Shown here: piece after piece, positions 7,961 through 16,519 of the stretch
How the letters are laid out: each line of letters begins with the position of its first letter
How positions within the stretch are numbered: position 1 is the first letter of the stretch
Source of the DNA: DASWDH01 sp035318505
GTDB taxonomy: Bacteria > Myxococcota_A > Polyangia > Polyangiales > Polyangiaceae
Reading direction: 5' to 3'
Assembly: GCA_035318505.1 (NCBI GenBank)
Contig: DATHEQ010000134.1
Location: 1 to 64,000, forward strand
DNA length: 64,000 nt
The notes under the pieces: model-generated
Seen by the model: the letters and a program-made list of their open reading frames with translations, nothing else
The model's database searches: none
Told to the model about the DNA's origin: nothing
Made by a program: the position numbers and the translations under genes

Positions 7961-8320
7961 TCAATCCGGAATGGGAACGAGCGTGACCTGCAAGTTGATC
8001 GGCTCGTCCGTAGCCTCGAGGACGGCGTCCCATGGGAAATAGCCGGCCTTCTCGATGGTGACGCGATGCCGACCCGGAGGCAGCGCGACGCCATGGGCAG
8101 CGACGTAGCCAAGCGCCCCGAGGGGGATGTCGTCGACGGTCACTTGGGCATCGGCAACGTTGCCCTGCACGCGCAAGGAAACCGTCTGCGCCGGGTACGG
8201 CATGAACGCGCAGGCCGCGACGAGCGACAGGGCCATCATGGTGGCGGCAGTTCCGGTCAGCCTGCGTGCCGTCCAGCGCGTCTTTTGCGGCCTCGAACTC
8301 TTTTGGGTGAATCCACGCAT
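7961..8320 (-). CDS. PEGA-domain lipoprotein
   Basis: 119 residues: a basic N-terminus, a hydrophobic stretch ending in LVAAC (lipobox, Cys37) and a PEGA-type beta-sandwich domain (VSLRVQGNVADAQVTVDDIPLG ... ALPPGRHRVTIEKAGYFPW). PEGA domains are common in surface lipoproteins of myxobacteria and are thought to bind partners or the cell wall. A second ATG pair at residues 28-29 could be the true start, giving a shorter signal peptide. It lies between guaA and pxpA on the same strand with a 5-nt gap to pxpA. Confidence 0.75.
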   Translation of the reverse strand: MRGFTQKSSRPQKTRWTARRLTGTAATMMALSLVAACAFMPYPAQTVSLRVQGNVADAQVTVDDIPLGALGYVAAHGVALPPGRHRVTIEKAGYFPWDAVLEATDEPINLQVTLVPIPD

Positions 8321-8351
8321 CGCGCTTTTCAGTCGGAACCGCGCCGGCGTC

Positions 8352-9905
8352 CTACTCCCACTCGATGGTCGCGGGGGGCTTGGACGAAATATCGTAGACG
8401 ACGCGGTTGACCCCTTTCACTTCGTTGATGATACGCGCTGAAAGGCGCGCCAGCAGGTCGTGCGGGAGGCGGGCCCAGTCCGCGGTCATACCGTCACTCG
8501 AAAGGACCGCCCGCACGGCGATGGTCTCATCGTAAGTCCGCTGGTCCCCCATCACGCCCACCGATCGGACCGGCAGGAGGACGGCGAAGCTCTGCCATAA
8601 CGAGTCGGAGAGCCCAGAGGCGCGGATCTCTTCCTCGACGATGGCGTTGGCCCGGCGCAGCGGCACGAGGCGCTCCTCCGTCACCTCGCCGAGGCAGCGC
8701 ACAGCAAGTCCCGGACCCGGGAAGGGCTGTCGCCACAGCAGCTCGCGGGGAATTCCCATGGCGGCCCCGACCTCGCGAACTTCGTCCTTGAAGAGCTCGC
8801 GTAGTGGCTCGACGAGGCCGAGATGCATCCGTTCGGGCAGACCGCCCACGTTGTGATGGCTTTTGATGACGGCGCTCGGGCCCTTGGTCGAAACGCTTTC
8901 GATCACGTCGGGATAGAGCGTGCCTTGCACGAGCCACTTCACGCTCGGCATCTTCGCCGCTTCTTCTTGAAAGACATCGATGAAGATTCCACCGATAATC
9001 TTCCGTTTTCGTTCAGGTTCCGTGACCCCGCGGAGCGCCGTCAGGAAACGCTCCCGGGCGTCGATGTGAATGAGCGGCATGCGAAACGTGTCACGGAACA
9101 GGTGGACGACTTGCTCGGCCTCCCCGTCGCGCAAGACCCCGTTGTCGACGAAAACGCACGTGAGCCTCTCGCCGATGGCCCGGTGGCAGAGCACCGCGGC
9201 GACCGAGGAGTCGACGCCGCCGGAAAGGCCGCAGATGGCGCGGTCGCTGGGGCCTACCTTGGCCCGCACGGCCTCGATGGCCTCCTCGGAAAAAGAGAGG
9301 GGGGTAAAGGTCGGCGAGAGACCAGCCACGTTGAAGAGAAAGGCGCGCAGTATTTCGCCGCCGCGCGGCGTGTGAGCGACTTCCGGATGAAACTGAATGC
9401 CGTACATCTTGCGGCGCGGTTCGGCGATGGCGCATAGGGGCGTGTTGGCGCTCGTTCCGATGGCCTGAAAACCGGGGGGCAGCGCGGCAATGCGGTCGCC
9501 GTGGCTCATCCAGACTTGCAGGGTTTCGCCTTTGCTGAAGCCGGCGAAGATGCCGGTCGTGTCTTCCACTTTCACTTCGGCAGGGCCGTACTCGCGCGCG
9601 TCGGCGTGCTCGACCTTGCCACCGAGCACGTGGGCCATCAGCTGGACGCCGTAGCAAATGCCGAGCATGGGGACGCCCAGATCGAAAAGCGCCTGCTCGG
9701 CCGTGGGCGCGTCCGGCGCATAAACGCTGGAAGGACCCCCGGAGAGCACGATCGCCTTGGGAGCGAGGTCGCGAATCTTGGCCAAGGAGAGCGAGTGCGG
9801 GTGGACCTCGCAGTAGACGTGGCTCTCGCGGATGCGTCGGGCAATGAGCTGGGCGTACTGAGCGCCGTAATCGAGAATGAGGACGAGCTCGCGCTGCGAG
9901 GCCAT
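8352..9905 (-). CDS. guaA: GMP synthase (glutamine-hydrolysing)
   Basis: 517 residues; converts XMP, ATP and glutamine to GMP. The N-terminal class I glutamine amidotransferase domain starts VLILDYGAQYAQLIARRIRE and carries the nucleophile in MLGICYGVQ (Cys84) and QFHPEVAHT. The ATP pyrophosphatase domain has the PP-loop SGGVDSSVAAVL (about residue 227-238), and the C-terminal dimerisation domain ends with the invariant PPATIEWE. Full length. It is transcribed with the M16-like gene upstream (gap 58 nt, containing a hairpin) and the PEGA gene downstream. Confidence 0.97.
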   Translation of the reverse strand: MASQRELVLILDYGAQYAQLIARRIRESHVYCEVHPHSLSLAKIRDLAPKAIVLSGGPSSVYAPDAPTAEQALFDLGVPMLGICYGVQLMAHVLGGKVEHADAREYGPAEVKVEDTTGIFAGFSKGETLQVWMSHGDRIAALPPGFQAIGTSANTPLCAIAEPRRKMYGIQFHPEVAHTPRGGEILRAFLFNVAGLSPTFTPLSFSEEAIEAVRAKVGPSDRAICGLSGGVDSSVAAVLCHRAIGERLTCVFVDNGVLRDGEAEQVVHLFRDTFRMPLIHIDARERFLTALRGVTEPERKRKIIGGIFIDVFQEEAAKMPSVKWLVQGTLYPDVIESVSTKGPSAVIKSHHNVGGLPERMHLGLVEPLRELFKDEVREVGAAMGIPRELLWRQPFPGPGLAVRCLGEVTEERLVPLRRANAIVEEEIRASGLSDSLWQSFAVLLPVRSVGVMGDQRTYDETIAVRAVLSSDGMTADWARLPHDLLARLSARIINEVKGVNRVVYDISSKPPATIEWE

Positions 9906-9933
9906 GGGGGGTGGTTTCTATCACGAATCGCGC

Positions 9934-9961
9934 GCCCGCGCGGGGTACCGGCCACGCGGGC
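9934..9961. other. Hairpin in the guaA leader
   Basis: A 7-bp inverted repeat (GCCCGCG / CGCGGGC) with a 14-nt loop fills the gap between the M16-like gene stop and the guaA start. There is no U-run in the transcribed (minus) direction, so an RNA-processing or attenuation element is as likely as a terminator. Confidence 0.25.
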
Positions 9962-9963
9962 GG

Positions 9964-12507
9964 TCAGCGTTTCGGTTTGGCGATCACGACGACCAATTTT
10001 TCGTCGCTCAAAGTGTTGGCGACCCACGCCCGCCACCCTTCGAGGGACGGGACCGACGCGCCGGATGGGACCGACGCTAGGGGGGCGGTGGGGGGGCCGG
10101 AGGCGGCCACGGGGCGTGTCTCCCGCCACAGGTTGATGAGGCGCCGCCGCGGATCGAGCGAAGCTTCGAGTTCCCAGCGCTCTCGGACCGCCAAGCTGCG
10201 TTCGAGATCCGCCGGCCCGATCGCGCCTTGACGCAGCCGCTGCAGCAGCGCGCGGACCTGAGCCACGGCAGCCTCGAGCGTGGCTTCGGGGGCGCGCACG
10301 TCGATGACGAGCGCCGCTGCGCGCGACCCGCCGACGAGGCGCGCCTGCGCCGTCGCTGCGAGCGATGATGCCGCGGTCGCTCGCCCTAGCCACCCATCGG
10401 ATCCGGTCAAACCCGCCAAGGTGAGCTCACCGAAGGCGCCCTCCGCCGTCCCGTGAGGCGGCATCGGAAAACCGAGCAAGGCTTGCCAGAGCAGGGAAGC
10501 GGAGGAGGGTAAGGTCACCTGCACGGTGCCTGCCTTGGGCGCGCCCGGAGGCTCGACGGGAGCGCACGCGCGGGCGCCGTCGATGTTGCGCACGAGCCAG
10601 CGATCGATGGTGCGCGCCGCCCAATCGGCCTGCTCGTCGCTCTCGTTGGAGAGCACCGCCAAGCGAAGCGGTCCCGTCGCGAGCGTGCTCCAGCGCATCG
10701 AAGCTGCGTCGATACCGGCGTTGGCGAGCTCCTCCCACGCGCCGAACGGAGCGAGCCAAGATGGGTGACCGGGAACGAGCGCGCTCGCCAAGGCACTCAA
10801 TGCGCGTCCTTCGCCCGAGATGCCGTCGCCGGCGCGATTGAGGAGCAAGGCTCGCGCGGTGGCGAGGGCGGTGGACGAGAAAGGCGCCGCTGTCAGGACT
10901 CGCGCCGCCTGCTCGGCGACACGCGCCGTGAGTGCAGCCGCCGATTCACCCGGTGCGCGAGCGGCGTGGGCGACGACGCCTACTCCATCGGGCGCCACCC
11001 ACGGTTCGAGGGTCACCCCCCGCGCGCTGGCCGGCTGTGCAGCGAGGGCCGTCATCAGCGCGAGCGCCGTCGTGCCCGGATCGCTGCTTCCTTCGGCGAG
11101 AGCACCGCAGGGACTGGCGAGGACGAGCCACAGCTCCCCTTGCCCGCGTTCGAGCCGGCCGACGCGCTCGATGGCCGGCGCGTTCCACGCGGCAGCAGCC
11201 TTTTCGAGCGCGGCGGAAAAGCGACGCGCCAACGCCGAAGGGACGCCGGGTTCGGGCGTCGCCTCCCGGGCGTCCGCCGTCGCAGGCGGCAGGCCGAGAG
11301 CGAGAGCGTAAGTCGACTTCTCATCGACGGTCCCCGCATTGCTCAGCGACCACAGCCCGCCGAGCTCGGCGGCATCGCGGGGATCGCTCGCCAACCGTAC
11401 CGCGGCGCGCGCCGCGAGCCCGAGCGGCCACCCGGTGGCGCGCGCTTCTACTCGCGCATCGGCCGAGCTCGATCGGGCGATGTCGAGCTCCTGCCGCGCC
11501 AACGTCGCGGCGAGGGCGGCCCCCTCCGCGATGAGATGGGCGGGCGTCACGCGCGCCGTCTCCAAGGTGACGGACAGACATCCGCCGTGTGGACGCACGC
11601 TGGCCCGCGCTTCGACGAGCCGGAAGGGGACGGCGAGGGTTCGCAGCCTGGTCACGAGCGGCCCCTCTGGATCGCCTGCGCTGCGCGACGCTGCCGCGGC
11701 GATATCGGCGGATGCGGTCGATACCGCGAGGGCGAGTCGCGCCGTGCCCGCGCCGCGCTCGGACGAGACATAGACGCCGCCCTGGTCCTCGCCCGCTGGA
11801 GCGCTCTCTGGCGCGGCGCCGCGCGGCCAAGCCTCGCCGCGGTGCACCGCACCGGCCGCCGCGTCGACCACCGCTTGCCCACCCGCCGCGGCGAAGGCGA
11901 TCTGCGCGGCAGCGTACGCGGCGCTGCGGGTCGCTTCGAGCTGCAGAGCGCCGTCGTTGGTCGAGGGGTCGATGGACGCGTCGCTCAGCAGGACGCCGAG
12001 CTCTCCCGTGCAGCGAGCGACGGCTTGCACGATCGGCGCTTCGAGCGGACGGCGTCGCAGTGCCGCGACGCGACGAACGACGAGCGCGAGCTCGGGACTG
12101 CCGGGCACGACGCGAGCGGCGAGCGCCGCCCGCGCCGCGTTGACGAACTCGACCGCGCGCGACGCGGATTCAACCAAGCTCCGCACCCGAAACGAATCCC
12201 GATCGGCGCGCGAGTCGGTCGCCGCGAATCCAGCGCGGGCCAGACGAGCCTCGAGGAGTGCCGCCAGTGCCGTCGACGCGTAGGGGCCGCTGCTCGTTTC
12301 GACCACCATCGCCACCGCGGCCCGCGGGTCACCGTCCCTCACGATCCGTACCACGTTGGGGTAGGCGTCCTTCTTCTCGAGTGCGATGTTCGCCGCGCCA
12401 TCGTCGTGCGCGGGAGCAACCGGCACCGGCCCGGGCGACGCGCCGTGCCCGCAGCCCAGAGCGAACGCCGCTACCGCCAACTTCCCAGACCAAGCTCGAA
12501 CTGCCAA
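9964..12507 (-). CDS. M16 (insulinase)-like lipoprotein, probably non-peptidase
   Basis: 847 residues. The N-terminus (SGKLAVAAFALGCGHGASPGPVPV) has a signal peptide and a lipobox-like ALGC, so it is probably periplasmic or outer-membrane attached. The body has the alternating long-helix/strand pattern and repeated halves of M16 proteins: SSGPYASTALAALLEARLARAGF near residue 70-95 and, in the C-terminal half, LLWQALLGFPMPPHGTAEGAFGELTLAGLTGSDGWLGRA and VRALLQRLRQGAIGPADLERS. The zinc motif HxxEH is absent, so it probably serves a structural or partner role like the inactive subunits of M16 heterodimers. The fold assignment is from pattern only. It is followed by guaA. Confidence 0.65.
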   Translation of the reverse strand: MAVRAWSGKLAVAAFALGCGHGASPGPVPVAPAHDDGAANIALEKKDAYPNVVRIVRDGDPRAAVAMVVETSSGPYASTALAALLEARLARAGFAATDSRADRDSFRVRSLVESASRAVEFVNAARAALAARVVPGSPELALVVRRVAALRRRPLEAPIVQAVARCTGELGVLLSDASIDPSTNDGALQLEATRSAAYAAAQIAFAAAGGQAVVDAAAGAVHRGEAWPRGAAPESAPAGEDQGGVYVSSERGAGTARLALAVSTASADIAAAASRSAGDPEGPLVTRLRTLAVPFRLVEARASVRPHGGCLSVTLETARVTPAHLIAEGAALAATLARQELDIARSSSADARVEARATGWPLGLAARAAVRLASDPRDAAELGGLWSLSNAGTVDEKSTYALALGLPPATADAREATPEPGVPSALARRFSAALEKAAAAWNAPAIERVGRLERGQGELWLVLASPCGALAEGSSDPGTTALALMTALAAQPASARGVTLEPWVAPDGVGVVAHAARAPGESAAALTARVAEQAARVLTAAPFSSTALATARALLLNRAGDGISGEGRALSALASALVPGHPSWLAPFGAWEELANAGIDAASMRWSTLATGPLRLAVLSNESDEQADWAARTIDRWLVRNIDGARACAPVEPPGAPKAGTVQVTLPSSASLLWQALLGFPMPPHGTAEGAFGELTLAGLTGSDGWLGRATAASSLAATAQARLVGGSRAAALVIDVRAPEATLEAAVAQVRALLQRLRQGAIGPADLERSLAVRERWELEASLDPRRRLINLWRETRPVAASGPPTAPLASVPSGASVPSLEGWRAWVANTLSDEKLVVVIAKPKR

Positions 12508-12598
12508 AGCCCCGGGAGGCTAGGCGAGGCCCGCCGCCGCGTCGAGCCTCACACGAGGCCATTCACAAAAGGTGGCAGAGAACCTAGCGTTCGTAGCG

Positions 12599-13015
12599 AT
12601 GACAAGCGGCCGGCTCTACGCGCTCTTCTTGCTCGCTCGAGCGCTCCTCAAGACCATCTTCAAACGGTTCTGGGGCGGCGGCGTGAGCGGACTATCGCTT
12701 TTCGAAGCCAATTTCGAAGCGGAGCACCTCTCCAAGGTCGATGCCGCCGAACGGGCGCTGCTCCCGACCTTCAGCCGCTGCATCGCTTGCGGCCTCTGCA
12801 ACCGCGGCGACGGCGCGCGCATGGCCGAGTCGCAGGGCGCGTACCCCGGCACGATGGCGCTCATGCTCGCTTCGTCGCGCAGCCTCCCGGATTTTCCGGC
12901 GGCAAGCGAGGCCTTGGCTTGGATCACGGACGACGAGCTGGCCGAAAAAGAGCGAATCTGTCCGGCGCGAGTCCCCATGCGGCGAGTCGCCGCCTTCATC
13001 CGCGCTCGCGCCTGA
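12599..13015 (+). CDS. Small Fe-S protein with one CxxCxxC...CP cluster site
   Basis: 138 residues from this ATG (a GTG at 12572 would add nine). The N-terminus is amphipathic/hydrophobic (LYALFLLARALLKTIFKRFWG). Then comes SRCIACGLCNRGDGARM with a Cx2Cx2C motif and a distant ICPARVPM, which together give the four ligands of one [4Fe-4S] cluster. The arrangement resembles the C-terminal ferredoxin-like part of succinate dehydrogenase/heterodisulphide-reductase-type iron-sulphur subunits, but only one full site is present. No redox partner is adjacent; the gene diverges from the M16-like lipoprotein gene and precedes the enoyl-reductase-like gene. Membrane-proximal electron transfer is an inference. 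Confidence 0.65.
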   Translation: MTSGRLYALFLLARALLKTIFKRFWGGGVSGLSLFEANFEAEHLSKVDAAERALLPTFSRCIACGLCNRGDGARMAESQGAYPGTMALMLASSRSLPDFPAASEALAWITDDELAEKERICPARVPMRRVAAFIRARA

Positions 13016-13138
13016 ACGCCGTCGCGCCGAGCACGCCGCGCCCGTGTCGGCGCACCGCGGCGCGCGGTCGAAGCGGCGCAACCTCCTAACGCAGGACGTT
13101 GTACCTCTGCGGAGTGCGTTGTAGGGTTTGCACAAATC

Positions 13139-13963
13139 ATGACCACTCCCCCCTCGGTGCCGATCCCCGCCTTGTCGGGCTGGGCGCTCATCCTCGGAGC
13201 TTCGAGCGGCTTCGGTGAGGCCGTGGGCAGCTTCTTGGCGCGAGCCGGCTGCCATATCATCGGCATTCACCTGGACCGCCGCGCCACGCTCGGCAACGTC
13301 GAGCGCATTCAGAACGAGATCAAGGCTTTCGGGCGCGAAGCGTGGTTTTTCAATATCAACGCCGCCGACGACGCCAAGCGCCGCGAAGTCTGCGACGAAA
13401 TTCAGCGCCGCTTCCAGGAGCGCGGCAAGGGAGAGAACCTTCGCATTCTCCTCCATTCGCTCGCCTTCGGATCGCTCAAGCCCTTCATCGCCGATACCCC
13501 CGACGGCGAGCTCAATCAGAAGCAGATCGAGATGACGAGCGATGTCATGGCGCACAGCCTCGTCTACTGGACGCAGGATCTCATGCATCGGAAGCTCATC
13601 GGGCCCGAGGGGCGGATTTTCGCCATGACCAGCACCGGGTCCTGGGCGGTATGGAAAGGGTACGGCGCGGTGAGCTCGGCCAAAGCCGCGCTCGAGGCGC
13701 ATGTGCGTCAGCTCGCCTGCGAGCTCGGTCCGCGCGGCATCACCGCCAACGCCATCTGCGCCGGCGTCACTGATACCGCGGCACTTCGCAAGATCCCGGA
13801 CAACGACGCCATGGTACAGGTAGCACTGCGCAAAAACCCGTTTCACCGGCTCACCAAGCCGGAAGACGTCGCCGCAGCCATCGTGGCGCTCGCTCAGCCG
13901 TGCACCTATTGGATCAACGGCAACGTCATCAACGTCGACGGCGGCGAAGCGGCGAGCGGCTAA
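13139..13963 (+). CDS. SDR oxidoreductase, enoyl-ACP reductase (FabI/FabL)-like
   Basis: 274 residues. The nucleotide-binding GASSGFG (residues 20-26) near the N-terminus, the LLHSLAFG block (104-111) and the catalytic spacing Tyr175-x6-Lys182 (YGAVSSAK) are those of FabI/FabL-type enoyl-ACP reductases; ordinary SDRs use Y-x3-K. The C-terminal NVINVDGGE block is standard. It would reduce trans-2-enoyl-ACP in fatty-acid elongation. The GASSGFG motif is closer to FabL than to FabI. Whether it is the housekeeping enzyme or acts in a specialised lipid pathway cannot be told from its neighbours. Confidence 0.8.
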   Translation: MTTPPSVPIPALSGWALILGASSGFGEAVGSFLARAGCHIIGIHLDRRATLGNVERIQNEIKAFGREAWFFNINAADDAKRREVCDEIQRRFQERGKGENLRILLHSLAFGSLKPFIADTPDGELNQKQIEMTSDVMAHSLVYWTQDLMHRKLIGPEGRIFAMTSTGSWAVWKGYGAVSSAKAALEAHVRQLACELGPRGITANAICAGVTDTAALRKIPDNDAMVQVALRKNPFHRLTKPEDVAAAIVALAQPCTYWINGNVINVDGGEAASG

Positions 13964-14015
13964 AGCGGCCCGCCCCCCCGGCCGTCCCTCCGCGGGAGAG
14001 AAATCGCCGCAGCCG

Positions 14016-16364
14016 CTAAACCACGGAAAGCTTGGCGCCGGCGCGAAACGCCGCCAAGTGGCCGCTCTCTTCGGCCACGTACACGTCGCAATGCTCGTCG
14101 ACGCGCAAGAGATCGGGAATCAGCTCGGCCGGTACGCATCCCAGCAAAGCGCCGTCGCGTGGACGGACCACGTGGACCTGCTGCTGCGGGACGAAGAGCG
14201 CACCCGAGCGCAGAATCGGTTCGAGGCGGCGGGGCTGATCGCCCTCCATTCCGCGCGGAAAGCGATGTCGCCACCGTGTCGCGCCGGTGCTGGCGGTGAT
14301 GGCGCAAAGATCGCCCGCTTCGCTGCTGACCACGACGGCATCATCGATGGCGATCCACGCCGACGACACCGGGAAAAGTCCGGGCTCGCTCGACCAAAGC
14401 GTCTTGCCGGTGCCGCGATCGAGCGCGAGCAGCCCGAGGCCGCGCCGGTCCCGGGTCACCACGACGACTTCGCGATCGGTGACGAGCGGGGCGCCCTGCG
14501 GCGTCGGCCCGGGCGGGAGCTCGCGCACCCAGCGGGTCGCGCCGGCGTAGGGATCGAGATGGTAGAGGCGAACGGTTCCGCGCGCGCGCATATCCGGCTG
14601 GCCCACGGTGGCAAAAAGGGACTCGTGGTCGAGCCCCACATGGCTCGAGAAACGCAGCCTGTCGCGCGCGCGCCAGACGACATCGCCTGACCAGAGGTCG
14701 ATCGCCGTCAAGGTCGCGTCGCCCGCGGCCACGATGAGAAGCTTGCCGGCTCGGCGAAGGCGAAAGACCCCGCCCCCCGACGCCGTGTAGCGCCAGCGCA
14801 CCTCGCCCGTTGCGAGGTCGACGGCGGAGAGACAGCGTTTGCCGCCGCTGACGACGAGCATGCAGGGCAGGCCGGGCGCGCTCACGACGAGACCGGCGAC
14901 CGAGCCTCCGACCCGCGGCGCCAACTTCGCCGTCAGCACGATCTCGCCCGTGCCGAAGTCGTGCAAGGCCATGCTGCCGTCGGGAAAGAGCCGCGCGAGG
15001 CCGGCGGGTGTCACGACGCTGACCGCCGGCTGGGTCGGTCGACGCCACAGAAAATCGCCGGTCCGTTTGGCGACGCAAGCCGTCTCCCGCGAAGCGCCGA
15101 CGATGAGCCGATCGCCACAGAGAAAGGTGGCTCGCAGATCGATGCCGGGGAAGGTGGCGGTCCAGCACGGGGTGAAGCGCAGCTTGGCCGCGGAGCGCAG
15201 ATGCACCGCGGGCGCGGGCGCCGACGCCGCGAAAGCGCGGTAGATCTCGGGGGCAGGGTTCACTTTGGCGTCGTCGCAGATCGCCTCGCGCAAGCGCTCG
15301 TCGAGCAGGCGCAGTCCGCGCCGGAACGTCGTGAGCCTCAAATTCTGCCTCTGCGACGGATCGTGCCGCACCAGCGCGCGCGCCAGCGTGCGCCCGAAGG
15401 CGACCGTCGCTTCGACCAGCGCTGGCGCGTCTCCGACACGAAACGTGCGGCCCTCGCGCGCCGACGCCGAACGCGATTCGTTGAGCGAAATCCAGAGCCC
15501 CGCCTCGACCGGCGGGCCGGCGATGACGTCCGCCTTCGACCCGTCGATCGTGCCGTGCGTCGCTTTGTCCCCCGCGCCGAAACGGATCCCGAGCATGATG
15601 CCGAAGAGCTCGACCCGACGATAGTAGGACCGCCCCTGCTCCCAGGCCTCGAGCACTTCCGTCGAGAGCGCGAGCAGCTGCTCGGCGAAGAGGAAGGCGA
15701 AAGTTTCGCCGAAGGTGCGCGTCCGGTCACCGACGCCGATACGTAGTTTTCCGCGTACGAGCAGTCCCAAAAGGTCGGCGCGCTCCACGGTGCGCTCGCA
15801 TTTTTCGGGCGCGGCCCGCTCGCGCAAGGTGAGCTCGGCCGAGAAGCGCAAGCCCCCTTCTGCTTCCGGTTCCACCTCCACGAGCGCGGCCGGCGGCGGC
15901 ATCTCTTCCGGCTCGATGGTGACCAACTCGAGCTCGGCACGGGCGTGCTCGAGCGCCATCGCCGTCGAAGGAGGGAGGCTCTCGGTGTCGAGCTCCGCGA
16001 TGGCCGCTCCCACTGTCGCCGCCAAGCCGGCGAGAGATACCTCGCGCTCGAACATCGCTACTTCGGGATGCACGCCGCCGCGAAACAGCGACACCAGCGC
16101 GCTCGGCCCGCAGCGCTCGAGACCGAGCTCCCAAGGGCCTTCGGAGCTGTAGCAGCGCACCTCCGCACGGCGGCTGCGCAGCGTTGCGAGATCGACGAGC
16201 GCCAGCGCGAGATCGCGTAACAGGGGAGCGGGATCGGCGGAGGGGATACGCGCCGTCAAATTCACTCCATCGACGAGAAGATCGACGAGGAAGTGCTGTT
16301 TGTCCCTCGCGGGCGCCGTCGACGAAGCCGCGCCCTTGCCGCTCAAGATCCGAAGTGCCGTCAT
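14016..16364 (-). CDS. Large protein with C-terminal PQQ-like beta-propeller
   Basis: 782 residues from the ATG at 16364; the frame extends 26 codons further without clear signal. The N-terminal 380 residues are acidic and mixed alpha/beta with repeated ERxGP and LxVE patterns (unknown domain). The C-terminal 380 residues are a PQQ-type propeller with repeated blade signatures: VAKRTGDFLWRRP, AVDLATGEVRWRY, AIDLWSGDVVWRA, ALDRGTGKTLWSSEP and AITASTGATRWRH. No signal peptide is apparent, so the protein may be cytosolic, which is unusual for this propeller. It converges on the enoyl-reductase-like gene with a 52-bp gap. Function unknown; propellers of this type mostly mediate protein-protein contacts. 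Confidence 0.75.
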   Translation of the reverse strand: MTALRILSGKGAASSTAPARDKQHFLVDLLVDGVNLTARIPSADPAPLLRDLALALVDLATLRSRRAEVRCYSSEGPWELGLERCGPSALVSLFRGGVHPEVAMFEREVSLAGLAATVGAAIAELDTESLPPSTAMALEHARAELELVTIEPEEMPPPAALVEVEPEAEGGLRFSAELTLRERAAPEKCERTVERADLLGLLVRGKLRIGVGDRTRTFGETFAFLFAEQLLALSTEVLEAWEQGRSYYRRVELFGIMLGIRFGAGDKATHGTIDGSKADVIAGPPVEAGLWISLNESRSASAREGRTFRVGDAPALVEATVAFGRTLARALVRHDPSQRQNLRLTTFRRGLRLLDERLREAICDDAKVNPAPEIYRAFAASAPAPAVHLRSAAKLRFTPCWTATFPGIDLRATFLCGDRLIVGASRETACVAKRTGDFLWRRPTQPAVSVVTPAGLARLFPDGSMALHDFGTGEIVLTAKLAPRVGGSVAGLVVSAPGLPCMLVVSGGKRCLSAVDLATGEVRWRYTASGGGVFRLRRAGKLLIVAAGDATLTAIDLWSGDVVWRARDRLRFSSHVGLDHESLFATVGQPDMRARGTVRLYHLDPYAGATRWVRELPPGPTPQGAPLVTDREVVVVTRDRRGLGLLALDRGTGKTLWSSEPGLFPVSSAWIAIDDAVVVSSEAGDLCAITASTGATRWRHRFPRGMEGDQPRRLEPILRSGALFVPQQQVHVVRPRDGALLGCVPAELIPDLLRVDEHCDVYVAEESGHLAAFRAGAKLSVV

Positions 16365-16519
16365 CTGTGACGTGAGACTAGGACGACCGGGGCACCGCCC
16401 GAACTTTTCGGCTGGGATTGCCAAGGAGTGGACACGGTTCATCGAAGGAGCTAGGGCCCGCGAGCGCGATTCGCGTCAGAACATCTCCGAAGGACGGGCG
16501 CGGTAGGACGACAAAGCGG

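Noticed and set aside
10765..13089. 774-codon plus-strand ORF.
   Set aside because: Arg/Gly-rich shadow antisense to the M16-like lipoprotein gene and overlapping the Fe-S gene in another frame.
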